The position numbers and the translations under genes were made by a program. A DNA stretch of 44,857 bases from Acidobacteriota bacterium (GTDB lineage Bacteria; Acidobacteriota; Vicinamibacteria; Vicinamibacterales; UBA2999), in contig JABFSA010000122.1 of the NCBI GenBank assembly GCA_013140775.1, positions 1-44,857 of the forward strand. Reading direction: 5' to 3'. Within the stretch, counting starts at the first letter, position 1; every line of letters begins with the position of its first letter. The notes beneath the pieces are model-generated. The model was not told where the DNA came from. It made no database searches and saw nothing but the letters and a program-made list of their open reading frames with translations. This document shows positions 1 to 9,900 of this stretch, piece by piece.

Positions 1-3000
1 AGCTGGCGGCTTGGTGCCGGATCGATACCCTCGCGCAGCAACTGGTTGGCGATGCCTGGCGTCATGTCCGGGATCGGCAGCTCGGTCGAGATCGCGCCGG
101 CGGTCATGGCCCCGGCGCCGGCAAGCATCCTTGCGCGCTCGACTGTCCCTGGTTCGATTCTGTCAACGCCGGCGTCGTCTGCCGCCCGCGTCATCGATCG
201 TGAAGCGCTTGTCTCCAGGGTGGCGTTGCCAGCGGCATCGCGCTCCAACCGTGAGGCTGCGATTTCGTTGTCGGGCCGCCGGTAGCTGAGATAGGACGAT
301 GTGCGGCGGCGTTGCAGACGTTTCGCCTTCGTGCCAATCGCCATGCGAGTTTCGATTTCGAGCAGGAACTCGTTGCCGCGCTTGAGGGCCGAGCGAATCT
401 TTCGGTAGTTGCGAGGTGTCACCGTCGCTTCTCCGCAGGCCCCGACGTCGGCGGGGGGCGGCCCAAGAATCTCGGACGCCATCGCGTAGAGGACCATGGC
501 CTCGTTGATCGACTCCGTCGTGAACTCCGAGAACAGGCTGTCGGCCCAGTCCATGAGGTTCGAGACGTACTTCATGACGACGGACTTCTGGTACGCCGAC
601 AACCTCGATCGCGCAATGGCGTGTGGATTGAGTGGATCTTTCTTGTAGGCTTCGATCGCGTCGTCATCGCGAAGCAATTCGCGGAGGCGTAACGGTGTCA
701 GGCCGCGGAACTGGATGTAGCGCCACACCCGATCTCGCAGCGCTTGCGTCCGCTGGGTGCCGGTCATCCCGTTCATCGGTGGATCGGCGTCTGGCGGTGC
801 GGTGGGATTGAAGATGTAGTGGTACCAGTCCTGTGCCGCGCGATAGTTTTGACGCCCGTTCAAGTGATTCGCGATGAGAAACGGGATGTGAAAGTAGACC
901 TCGCGGTAGTACACGCCGAGCGGTCCCTGGAAATCGATGGTGCCTGCCTGTGCCGGGCCCAGTACCGTCAGGCCGCTCGTCGAGGTCAGGAGGTGAGGAC
1001 CTTCGCCGAGATTCTTCTGTGTCTCGATGTCCAAAAGCAGATCGATCCCGCCGGTGAAGAGCGTCTGCGACAGTTCCCGAATGAGGGTGGTGCCGATTCG
1101 GAGGCCCATCCATCCGCTGCTGCTGGTCGCCGGGTCCTGCAGAACGCACAGGGCGTCGGTTCCCGCCGACAGCACGAGTCCCGTGCCGCCGGCCGCACCG
1201 CCAATGCCGGTCGCCCGTGCGTCAGTGATACGCAGCGTTCCCACGGGTGCACCACGCAGCGCGGGTGTGAGCTTGAGCTGGCCGACGAAGGTGCTGACCC
1301 GTGTGGGTTCGTAGCCGCGTCCCTCCCAGAATCTGGTCGTATCGTCGTCCGCGACGAGGTATTGAAAGGCCGATGGCGACATGACGGCGAGCGGCAGCAC
1401 GTTGTTCGGCGAACTGGTGGGGGCGTAGAGACGGCGGGCTGCTCCATCCTGGCCGATATGCAGGACTCGACGTTGTGGTGCCCAGATCGTCCGCAACCCG
1501 TCCAGTACGGAAAGCTCGTTGGACTTGAACTTCCGGTCGAAGAGGTCTGCGTGCTCGTTGAACATGTAAGCGCCATAGTTCACGAACAGGCGGTTCGACC
1601 AGATCGGCTCGCAGGCGAGACGTTCCCAATGCGCTCCGCGCAGGGAATAGTCATCCTTGGGTTCGTTATGCTGTTGTCCGTCGGTTGCGTAAAACGGGAT
1701 CTGCGAAGGCACTGATGTGCCGCCAATGCTGATGCTCTGCGCGGACCGTCCCTTGGCCCCCAACTTGTCAATCACGACCCCGCCCCGCATGAAGTCCGGC
1801 GTTCCCAGACCCAGCCACGCTCCGTCACTGCGCATTTCCTGGGGAGCGACCCAGCGGCCATCCAGACGGAGGGACGTGAACTTGATGCGGTGCTGGTGCT
1901 TGTAGCCTGCGAACGTGAAATTACCGCTGAGCATTTCATGGCGAGAGCTCGTCGCGGTCTCGGTCCAGAAGACGAAGAGACGGCCCAGGTACACGACGGG
2001 CGTGATCGCTCGTGTGGGGATTGACACCTCAATCTTCCGGCGGGGCGAGTACGAGACGCGGCGCTCCGCGGAGACTCGGCTGGAGTGCAGGTTCGTGATG
2101 GTCCAGTAGTAGTACTCGGGCGGATCCACTGGCGTCGCACCGAATAAATGGAGGACGTCGGTCTGGCCAGCGGCGTTGAACTCGTGATACACCCCGGCGA
2201 TCGTGAGACCACCAGCGGCCTCCAGTCCGGCGAGATACGCGCCATAGGCGTCGAGGACGTTCTGTTCGTTGATGTCCTGTTGGAGCAGGCCTTCCTCGAG
2301 TGCGCGGAAGAGCGGCGTCTTGTCGTCACGCATCTCCGGCTCGATGTAGTTCTCGGGCCAGAGGAACACTTTCCGGTTGGCTTCCCACACGCGATAGTTC
2401 TTCCGCCAGCTCCATTCGTCGGCAGGAATCTGATCGGGGAGGATGTGCACGTGCGTCGGTCCGGCGGCCCGGCGATCCTGCTCGAGGTTCAGCAGGATTC
2501 GATGCACGTAGGTCTGGAGGCTCGAAATGGCCGCAACCACCCGTGACGTGCGCGCGCATCCCTGCAGCTGGACGTCCAGCAGGAAGTATTCGTACAGGTC
2601 GTCGAGCGATTCGAACCGCCCGGCGCTCTCACGGATGATGTAGTCGGTCAGGGCATCGCGCTTTGCCGATCGGATTCGATCATCCTTGGGCTCGAGCCGC
2701 GTGTCCTTGTCGTCGGGATACAGCCGCGCCAGCGCGCTGACGAGCGCCTCGGCCCCGGCAGACAGGTCGGCCGGCTGTTCCGATGACAAAAGCGCGAGCG
2801 TCGGGATGTCGAGCCGAACGGAGGCGACGAGAGCGGTCATCGCCGCGAGCGCGCCCAACGCCTCCACCGCGTCGCCGCCGAGCGTCATCGCCGATTGCAG
2901 CATCGCCGCTGCCGTCGCATCGACGGCGAGGGCCTGGCCAAGCCGCGGCGGGGCAATACCGGCAAACTTCTGCGCGGCCGTGAACCGTACCAGCGCATCG

Positions 3001-6000
3001 TCCACCGCCTGTGGATCGCGCGCCCGTGCTGCCGGGTCGATCGGAGGCGTGACGAGATCGCGGTAGCGCGTGATGGTCTGGACGTTCGGCACCGTCAATG
3101 CGGCAAACGACACGACGCCGAAGATCGCCGGATTGCTACTCATGAACGACAAACGAGGTGTCGTGTAGGCGTCGGCTCGAAACAGGATCGTGAGCCGAGA
3201 GAGCGTCGTGACGGCCGTTTCCAGGGGCGTTCGCGCTCCCCCGAGCAGGGCTGCACGCATCTCCGCGGATCCGAGATCGATCGCGGCCATCGCGGCCAGT
3301 ACTGAGAGCTTGTCTCTCGAGATCCGAAGTGCCGTCGCCAATTGCGCAGGCAGGACGTTGGCCGTGTGGTGCCGCATGATCGCCGTCCGGACCTGCGCGG
3401 CCAGCGTCGCGGACATGCCTGCTGGCGTGACGACGGCCGCGTCAGGGGCAACCGTTGATTTCAGGCGGAGGCGATCGTCCGCAACGCTGTCGAACAGTGC
3501 CGCATTGTCACGAAAGATCCGGCGTGAGAGGTCTTCGGTGATCGTGCGGATGAACGCGAGAGCCGTCGGTGCAAAGGTGAGCGCATTCTCCGCGGTGACA
3601 CGCGCGAGGACTTCCGTGGTGACCGCGATAGCATTCGGATACTGATCGGCGGCTTCGACGGGTCGCCCCGTGATGAAGGCCAGGTCGTCGAGGCTGAGAC
3701 CGGCGCCCCGGAACCACGTGTCGAACTCGATGAGCGACCGCAAACCGCGGATGCTGGCGACCGATCTCATGCCGGCGAAGGACATGAGCCGGAACAGGTC
3801 AGGCACCGGCCGCTCCAGCTGCCGGGCCAGCGTCGCGTGGCGGTAGAGGAGCGTGAGGTTCGCGAGCGTGAGCCTGAAGGCACGGTCGCTTTCGACGCGC
3901 GCAGTGGGATTTGCACCAAGTGCGGTCGCCAGGCCTCGTACGAGCGCCGTGAGCCCGGTGTCATCCACCTGCAGCCCGAGCAGCAGCCGCTGCAGCGTGT
4001 TGTCCGTGCCGGGTACGGGTGTGGTACGAAACGCCGGCACGACGAAACTCGTCGTGTCCTGGGGAAGATTGCCCTCGGTGAGGGTGTACGGTCTGTTGTT
4101 GAACAGCCGGTCGAACAGGGACCGCGCGCCTGGCGTCACCTCCCGCATCGGGATGCGGCTCCACAGTGCGCACGTCACATCGACAGGGAGCTGAAAGGTC
4201 TGTGTGAGGTCGCGAACGGTGGCGACGTCGCGTAACGCGTCTGGATCCATGACCGGCGCGGCTCCCGCCGCGACGCGCTGCTCGATTACGAGATCGACCT
4301 CGTCGAGCGTCCATCCCGTATGCGCGCACAGCCGGAGCAGCCGGTGCATCCGGTCCAGCACACCAAGGTTCAGTCCGGTGATGCGCTCGACGTCGTTCTG
4401 CACGCTGGACGAGGACAGCTTCTGCGGCACCAGTCTGATCGTGCTGGCCGTACCGGCCCTGACGAACGAGCTTCGCGCCAACGATTCGAGTTGTTCGTGC
4501 GTGATGCCTGCCCCGCGCAAGAAGGGCTGCACGTCAACGGCCGCGATGGCGCCGCCCCCGCCGACAGCGAAAGGCACTCTGAAGAGGCCGGTCAGGTAGG
4601 GCTGGCCGAGGTTCGGGGCAATCAGGATGTCGTAGGCCCCTCGGGCCATCTTCAGCACGGCTGCCGTGACCCGTGGTTCCGTCGCGCCGAACGCCCGGGT
4701 GATGGTGCCGCGCGTGACGTCGAAGAGTTCCAGATACGCATCGGCCGTGAACACCGGCAGCACGAACGGGAGGACGAAAGACCGTGGCACCTGGGCGAGC
4801 ACCTGCTGGTACACGAGATCGCGGATGGCCGCACGATCGTCGAGATTGATGGCAGGATTCCGCGCCTTCGCGAGGTACGACTCGAGGATTTCATTGATGA
4901 CGTCGAGCGTGGGAATGAGGTCACTCGTATTCGCACAGTTCAGCTCGAGCGTCCACAGATCCGGCCGGCGCATTTCGAGATTCAATGCGTGCGATGCCGT
5001 CGCCCCGGCGAAGATCTTCACGAGCACGTGCTGCTCGATGAACAGCATCAGATCGACGAAGTACGCCGCCGGGCTGAGGATCGACGAGCAATGCTCGCAG
5101 TGGCAGTGATCCTGGGGGCCGAACATGTCGGCATAGCCTTCGATCTGCCTCAGTCCGTCGGTGACGTCGGGTTGGACGTTGCCAACCGGCAGACCGATGA
5201 AGTTTCCCCAGATCAGGTCGACGATGGTGCCGAGGATCACCATCACCTCATTCGACGTCTCGTCCGCGCGCTGGTGAATCTGCTTGGCGCGGGCCATCGG
5301 TAATCCCGTCTTGAGCTGAAACGTCTCGACGTCGTCGTCGGCGATCGACATCGCCCCGACGTATCCGGCCTCGCTCACGCGCATGGCGTCATCCGGGTCA
5401 ACTGCGGCTGCGAAGACCCGCTGGCGTGCCTTGAGTGTGGAGAGCACGGCTTGCCGCTCTTTGTCGTTCAGACCGGGCATGTTCAGCTTCGCCAGGTCCG
5501 TTCCATCGGGCGCGTAGTCGATGGCCAGCAGCTCCACCTCGGGGTTGGCTTTGACAACCGTGTCGAGGAGGGCAATACGCGATGACACCGCCGCCGCGAC
5601 ATCCTTCGGCGCGCCCCCCTTTGCGATGAGCGATTCGAGACCGAGACCGGGATAGCGGCGCGTCAACGTGACGAGCTCCGTGTACGCCAGGCGAACACTC
5701 TCGATCTCCGCCTTGGGCACGCCGGAGAAATCGAGGTCGGCAAACGTCTGACCGAAGCGGTCCGCGTTGGCTTCGATCACCTTGCGGGCACGTGTCAGGT
5801 GATCGCGTGTCGGACGTTGCTCGTCTGGTTCGCTGCCAAGCAGGGTGATTTCTGGGAAGGCGTTGGTAGCACGCCGGCGGATAGCCTCGGCTTGCTGTTC
5901 GGGCGTTCGCGTGCCGCTCGACACCTTTGCCGCACGAAGCGCCTGCTCGATCTCGCTCGTTGACAGGCGCACAAGGTCGCGAACGTCGCCGAGCGGTCCG

Positions 6001-6617
6001 CCCAGCGTCTTGAAGGTGGCGCCGGCGAGCGCATGCGCCACCGTGGCGTCGCCGTCCGCGAGGTGGTACAGCGACAGGTGCAATCCGAGCTGGCGCGCTT
6101 CAACCTGTCCGAGCTTCGAGCCCTCGACCAGATGGGTGACAACCGTGTCCGATACGGATTCGATGCTGCCCGTGGCATCGACGAGGGCCTCGACAGATTT
6201 GCCGCCAAGGCGTGCGCGCGTGGCAAACGAGGCGAGCGCGGCACGAGCCAGCGTTGGCTGAAGGGATGGAACCCGCTCCAGGGGGACGTCCGTCGGAATG
6301 TCTCCGTGATCGCCTGGCAACGATGCTGCGAGGCGGTCGAGTACCTGTCCTCGCACGCGTGCATTGACCTTGCGCCGTGCGAGCGCGGTGTTCACGGCAT
6401 CGCTCAACGGACCAAAGGCCAGCGCGGCCGGATCGATTCGATCGATCGCGTCGGCGGCCTGTTTCGGCAGCTGACCTGCGGCGTCCACAACGAGGCGCTT
6501 CCGCTCCTCTCCGATCGTGCGCGCCAGGGCGTCATAGGCGGCGCGATCGGCGCTGCGCAGTTCGCTCAGCGTTCGTGACTGGTTGCCGGAGAGTGTGTCG
6601 AGCAGGTCTTTGTCCAT
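1..6617 (-). CDS. Tc toxin subunit A (TcA/TcdA-like), C-terminus beyond left edge
   Basis: An open frame of about 2205 codons runs from the ATG at 6617 to the window edge without a stop. TcA forms the pentameric pore and translocation channel of Tc (ABC) toxins. Near residues 495-520 is the Cys-rich VRP1 signature HCHCEHC followed by LSPAAYFVDLM. Near 1300-1480 is the ABC-toxin N-terminal region with neuraminidase-like segment, including WPENYIEPEMR and a following YHE. Near 1905-1935 is YREVYFHIPFLIANHL, and near 1950-2030 a conserved helical stretch (MDWADSLF, INEAMVLYAMASEILG). These match TcdA in order and spacing. The final helical and TcB-binding parts lie outside the window. The gene is last in a three-gene set, 40 nt after the 100-aa gene. 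An AAGG-like ribosome site precedes the ATG. The family call is firm; target host and function here are inferred. Confidence 0.93.
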   Translation of the reverse strand, partial: MDKDLLDTLSGNQSRTLSELRSADRAAYDALARTIGEERKRLVVDAAGQLPKQAADAIDRIDPAALAFGPLSDAVNTALARRKVNARVRGQVLDRLAASLPGDHGDIPTDVPLERVPSLQPTLARAALASFATRARLGGKSVEALVDATGSIESVSDTVVTHLVEGSKLGQVEARQLGLHLSLYHLADGDATVAHALAGATFKTLGGPLGDVRDLVRLSTSEIEQALRAAKVSSGTRTPEQQAEAIRRRATNAFPEITLLGSEPDEQRPTRDHLTRARKVIEANADRFGQTFADLDFSGVPKAEIESVRLAYTELVTLTRRYPGLGLESLIAKGGAPKDVAAAVSSRIALLDTVVKANPEVELLAIDYAPDGTDLAKLNMPGLNDKERQAVLSTLKARQRVFAAAVDPDDAMRVSEAGYVGAMSIADDDVETFQLKTGLPMARAKQIHQRADETSNEVMVILGTIVDLIWGNFIGLPVGNVQPDVTDGLRQIEGYADMFGPQDHCHCEHCSSILSPAAYFVDLMLFIEQHVLVKIFAGATASHALNLEMRRPDLWTLELNCANTSDLIPTLDVINEILESYLAKARNPAINLDDRAAIRDLVYQQVLAQVPRSFVLPFVLPVFTADAYLELFDVTRGTITRAFGATEPRVTAAVLKMARGAYDILIAPNLGQPYLTGLFRVPFAVGGGGAIAAVDVQPFLRGAGITHEQLESLARSSFVRAGTASTIRLVPQKLSSSSVQNDVERITGLNLGVLDRMHRLLRLCAHTGWTLDEVDLVIEQRVAAGAAPVMDPDALRDVATVRDLTQTFQLPVDVTCALWSRIPMREVTPGARSLFDRLFNNRPYTLTEGNLPQDTTSFVVPAFRTTPVPGTDNTLQRLLLGLQVDDTGLTALVRGLATALGANPTARVESDRAFRLTLANLTLLYRHATLARQLERPVPDLFRLMSFAGMRSVASIRGLRSLIEFDTWFRGAGLSLDDLAFITGRPVEAADQYPNAIAVTTEVLARVTAENALTFAPTALAFIRTITEDLSRRIFRDNAALFDSVADDRLRLKSTVAPDAAVVTPAGMSATLAAQVRTAIMRHHTANVLPAQLATALRISRDKLSVLAAMAAIDLGSAEMRAALLGGARTPLETAVTTLSRLTILFRADAYTTPRLSFMSSNPAIFGVVSFAALTVPNVQTITRYRDLVTPPIDPAARARDPQAVDDALVRFTAAQKFAGIAPPRLGQALAVDATAAAMLQSAMTLGGDAVEALGALAAMTALVASVRLDIPTLALLSSEQPADLSAGAEALVSALARLYPDDKDTRLEPKDDRIRSAKRDALTDYIIRESAGRFESLDDLYEYFLLDVQLQGCARTSRVVAAISSLQTYVHRILLNLEQDRRAAGPTHVHILPDQIPADEWSWRKNYRVWEANRKVFLWPENYIEPEMRDDKTPLFRALEEGLLQQDINEQNVLDAYGAYLAGLEAAGGLTIAGVYHEFNAAGQTDVLHLFGATPVDPPEYYYWTITNLHSSRVSAERRVSYSPRRKIEVSIPTRAITPVVYLGRLFVFWTETATSSRHEMLSGNFTFAGYKHQHRIKFTSLRLDGRWVAPQEMRSDGAWLGLGTPDFMRGGVVIDKLGAKGRSAQSISIGGTSVPSQIPFYATDGQQHNEPKDDYSLRGAHWERLACEPIWSNRLFVNYGAYMFNEHADLFDRKFKSNELSVLDGLRTIWAPQRRVLHIGQDGAARRLYAPTSSPNNVLPLAVMSPSAFQYLVADDDTTRFWEGRGYEPTRVSTFVGQLKLTPALRGAPVGTLRITDARATGIGGAAGGTGLVLSAGTDALCVLQDPATSSSGWMGLRIGTTLIRELSQTLFTGGIDLLLDIETQKNLGEGPHLLTSTSGLTVLGPAQAGTIDFQGPLGVYYREVYFHIPFLIANHLNGRQNYRAAQDWYHYIFNPTAPPDADPPMNGMTGTQRTQALRDRVWRYIQFRGLTPLRLRELLRDDDAIEAYKKDPLNPHAIARSRLSAYQKSVVMKYVSNLMDWADSLFSEFTTESINEAMVLYAMASEILGPPPADVGACGEATVTPRNYRKIRSALKRGNEFLLEIETRMAIGTKAKRLQRRRTSSYLSYRRPDNEIAASRLERDAAGNATLETSASRSMTRAADDAGVDRIEPGTVERARMLAGAGAMTAGAISTELPIPDMTPGIANQLLREGIDPAPSRQ

Positions 6618-6657
6618 GCCGCCTTCTGTCGTGGAGGAAGAGGTTCGGTGACTACGG

Positions 6658-6960
6658 TCAAGATCGAAACGTGAGACGCCTGGGTGGGTTGGCCAGGAAT
6701 GCGAGGCGTGTCGGATCGCGAAGCTTCCCGCCGTGCTCCAGGATCAGCTGCGCGTTCAGGAGTTCGCCTCGGCGGGCGTCGATCTGGTAGCCGGCATCGA
6801 CGCGCCAGTACTCATCGCCGTAGCCGAAGATCGCGATGAGGACGGTGTCGGTCGAGCCGACATCGTCGAGCTCGACCGTCCGTCCTTCGGCGGCAAATCG
6901 CGCCAGCCGCGGTGTCTCGTCAGGATCCCGCTCGGGGAAAAAGCTCCGCCACCAGCTCAT
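6658..6960 (-). CDS. 100-aa protein coupled to the TcB-TcC toxin; candidate immunity or accessory protein
   Basis: I recognise no family. The protein is 100 aa, acidic in its first half and basic at the end, with no signal peptide or membrane segment (starts MSWWRSFFPERD, ends RRLTFRS). Its ATG (6958-6960) overlaps the TGA of the TcB-TcC gene in an ATGA arrangement, so translation is probably coupled. In polymorphic-toxin loci the gene directly after a variable C-terminal toxin domain is often its immunity protein. Classical Tc toxins act on eukaryotes and usually lack one. Immunity is therefore only an inference from position and size. A chaperone or assembly factor for the toxin is an alternative. 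Confidence 0.75.
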   Translation of the reverse strand: MSWWRSFFPERDPDETPRLARFAAEGRTVELDDVGSTDTVLIAIFGYGDEYWRVDAGYQIDARRGELLNAQLILEHGGKLRDPTRLAFLANPPRRLTFRS

Positions 6961-9900
6961 GGGCCACCCGCTGGAACCGGCTCCGGGTCGTCTTCACGCA
7001 ACCCGAAGTACGCAGCTGCTCCTGCACCGGCGATCACAATCTCACCGATCGCCCACCGCACGGCTTGCGCGCCCGCGGCGCCTTTGCCGAAATTCGCGAA
7101 CACGGACCCGAATGCTTCGAGGGGCGCGAACGGAATGGCATGCAGCCGCAGCACGCGGAGGTGTCCGACGGCGTACGCTACCGCTTCCTCGGCCCACATC
7201 AGACCCGCGCCGATCGGCCTCCCGGCGAGGCGCGCCTCCGTGGCCGCCCACCAGAAGGGCACCTTGGCCATCAGGGCGTGGAACCCCTCGTGGAAGGCCG
7301 TATCGGCTGCCGCGATCATCCGGCCCGCGGCTCTATCGGTGTTCTGGATGGCCGTACGCATCCATAGACGGAACGGACCGTACCCGAGGCCATTCGTTGC
7401 GCCGCCCAGATCCCTCCGGAAGAACCACCACTCTTTGAGGAGCGACCAGCCTCGAGAGGCGATGGCGCGAAGACCCTGCTGGAGCGCGGCTCGTCGGGCC
7501 CAGAGCGCGGCGATGCGCCCGCGCAACAAGGCGAGTGCCGCCCGAGCGGTGGCCATCAGCGAGCGGAGCACCGACTTGATGGCGGCCAGCCCGCCGAGAG
7601 ACAGGACGGTAAAGATGATTTCAGCCACCGTCAGGGCCACGAACAGCGCCTGTCCCCACGCACCGATGTTGACGGTCCCAGAGCCTCCAGGAATGCCGCC
7701 CGACTCGCCGTCCTTGCCGTCGCCGAATTGCAGATGCCACCAGCCCGCAACCTTGGTGACCCGGTCCATGACAGTTTTCTTCTGACCACTGCCATCACGA
7801 GCGCCGCCTTGCTGCGGATTTTCGCGCTGACGCGATGCGCCCCCTCCGGGTCCGCTGTCGGCTCGGCCACGCGAACCGTTCGCATCGCCGGTGGGGGTGG
7901 GCGTGTTTCCAGGAGCGGCCGGATCGGTGCCGGTGCCGCTCTCGCGTCTCAGCTTTCCTTGCGGCGTTCCGTCGGGAAGACCGTCGAGGCGACCGTCGGG
8001 CGTTCCGCCGGTCCCTCCGGCAAACTCGCCGCGCGGCTGACCGTTCGGCATCCCCGGTTGGTCACCGGTGCCTGCTCGCTGCCCCTGACCACCCTGGTCC
8101 GGACCCTCTTCGCCACCCGCCTGGGTGCCGTCGTCCACGCCGGTGTCAGGCGAGCGACCGCCGTCGGGTCCGTCACCAATCACGTCCGATCCGGCAACGC
8201 GCGGCGTGCCGCCGCTGCCTGCATCCTGACCATTGCCGCCGCCACCGGGGATGGTGCCGTCGCCGGAGTTCGCCGAAGGGTTCTTCCGAACCCGGGACAG
8301 ATCACTCTCGGTGGATGCCGTGGGATCGCCGTTTGGTCCAAGGCTTCCGCTCGTCGCTCCCTCTCCGGAGGGCGGCTGGACACCCGCTCGTCCCTGGGCA
8401 CCAGCTGTTCCACCGCCACCTGCACCGTCTGCCTTGGGCGCCCCGCGACTGCCAGGTGTGCCCTTTGCTGACGACGACGACGGTGCGCCCTCACCCGCGC
8501 GCGGACCTTTCGGAGGCGGCTTCTCCTTCTTCTTCGGCGGGCCTGGCGCGACGACCTCGCCGACGTTCTTGCCCTGCCGGATCGAGGCTTCCGCCAGCGC
8601 CTCCATCTGCGCCCTAGGACCGAAGTAGGTCTGCTTCTTCTCGGCGTCGTAGAACCACGTCCACTCGATACCCTTCCGAACCTTGTCCTGCTGGTCGGCT
8701 GGAAGCTTGTTGAACGCCGCGTGCACGTCCGCGGGTATCTGCTGTTCGACCTCGCGCCGGCTGCCGCGTGGTGTCGTCTGCAGGCCGTCGGGATCGCTGT
8801 TCGAGATGGGGTTGTTGAGCGCGTATTGGTACAGGTTCAGGCCGTCCACCGGCCCGGCCGGATCCGGGCTCAACCATCGGCCGAGCCATGACGCGTAGTA
8901 CCGATGCCCGAAGTAGTGCAACGCCGTCGCATCGTCACGCTCCTTGCCGCAGAAGCGGTAGTCGCGAGTCGCGACCTCGCGTACGTTGTTGCCCGCGAGG
9001 AGAGCGGTCGAGCCGTACGGCATGTGCTCCTCGAACGCCACGACGCGGCCAAGGGCGTCGAGCTGTACCACGCCGGATCCGAGGTGGTCGCTCAGCTGAT
9101 ATTGAAACCTGGCGCGGGTGACGTCCGTCGTTTCACGCGCGGTGCTATCCAGTGTCCAGCGATGGACCGCCGCCACGTGACTGAACCCGTCCTGCACGCG
9201 CGTCGTGCGCCGCTCGAGCAACGGTGTGGCGCCCCTCGATACGCGCCGGATCTCACAGTCTCCAAAATACAGAACGTCGGTTGTTTCGATGGCGCCCCCG
9301 CCGACCCTGCGCCGCGTCTGCCTGCGCACGCGCGAGCCGCTCGCGTCGTGCACGTACAGCTCGATGTCGCTCGGCTGGCCAGCGGCGCTGCGATCGACGA
9401 TCACGGCACGGCGCGGCATGCGCCGGTAGTCCCACTCCATGGCGCGAAGGTGGGGCAGACGCACACAGTTGCCGACGGCATCGAAATAGGTCTCGGGATT
9501 GACGACTGCAATCCCGTTTGCGTCGAGTGCGGTCAGCGACCGGTTCGAGGAGGGCGAGACCCAGTGGTCCTGCGTCCAGTTGACGGCCGTTCCCTGATGG
9601 CGAATCCGTTCGATGTTGCCAGCCACATCGTAGGTGAACGTCTGTGTGTATCGCTCGAGCTGGCCGCCGTCGTTCAGCGAGAGCCGGCGCGCGCCTCTGA
9701 TCGTTCCGGGATTGGCGGGACTGGTCCGGTGATCGTCGGCCAGCATCGCGCGGTGCACCCGGCCGGTCGCTTGCCGTAACTGGTAGAACCCATCGTAGGT
9801 GAACGTGCGGACCGCCGGGACGTTCAGTCCGGTGATGTAGGAGCCCACCGCACCGGGCTGCTGGACGCGATCGAGACTGCGGACGACGTTGCCGACGGGA

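Noticed and set aside
744..1715. Long plus-strand frame within the TcA region
   Set aside because: TcA homology on the minus strand is continuous here; the plus frame is a shadow.
7785..8545. Gly/Pro/Asp-rich repetitive coding stretch that might be a tandem repeat or recombination site
   Set aside because: It is a low-complexity linker inside the TcB-TcC protein, in frame, and has no regular DNA repeat unit.
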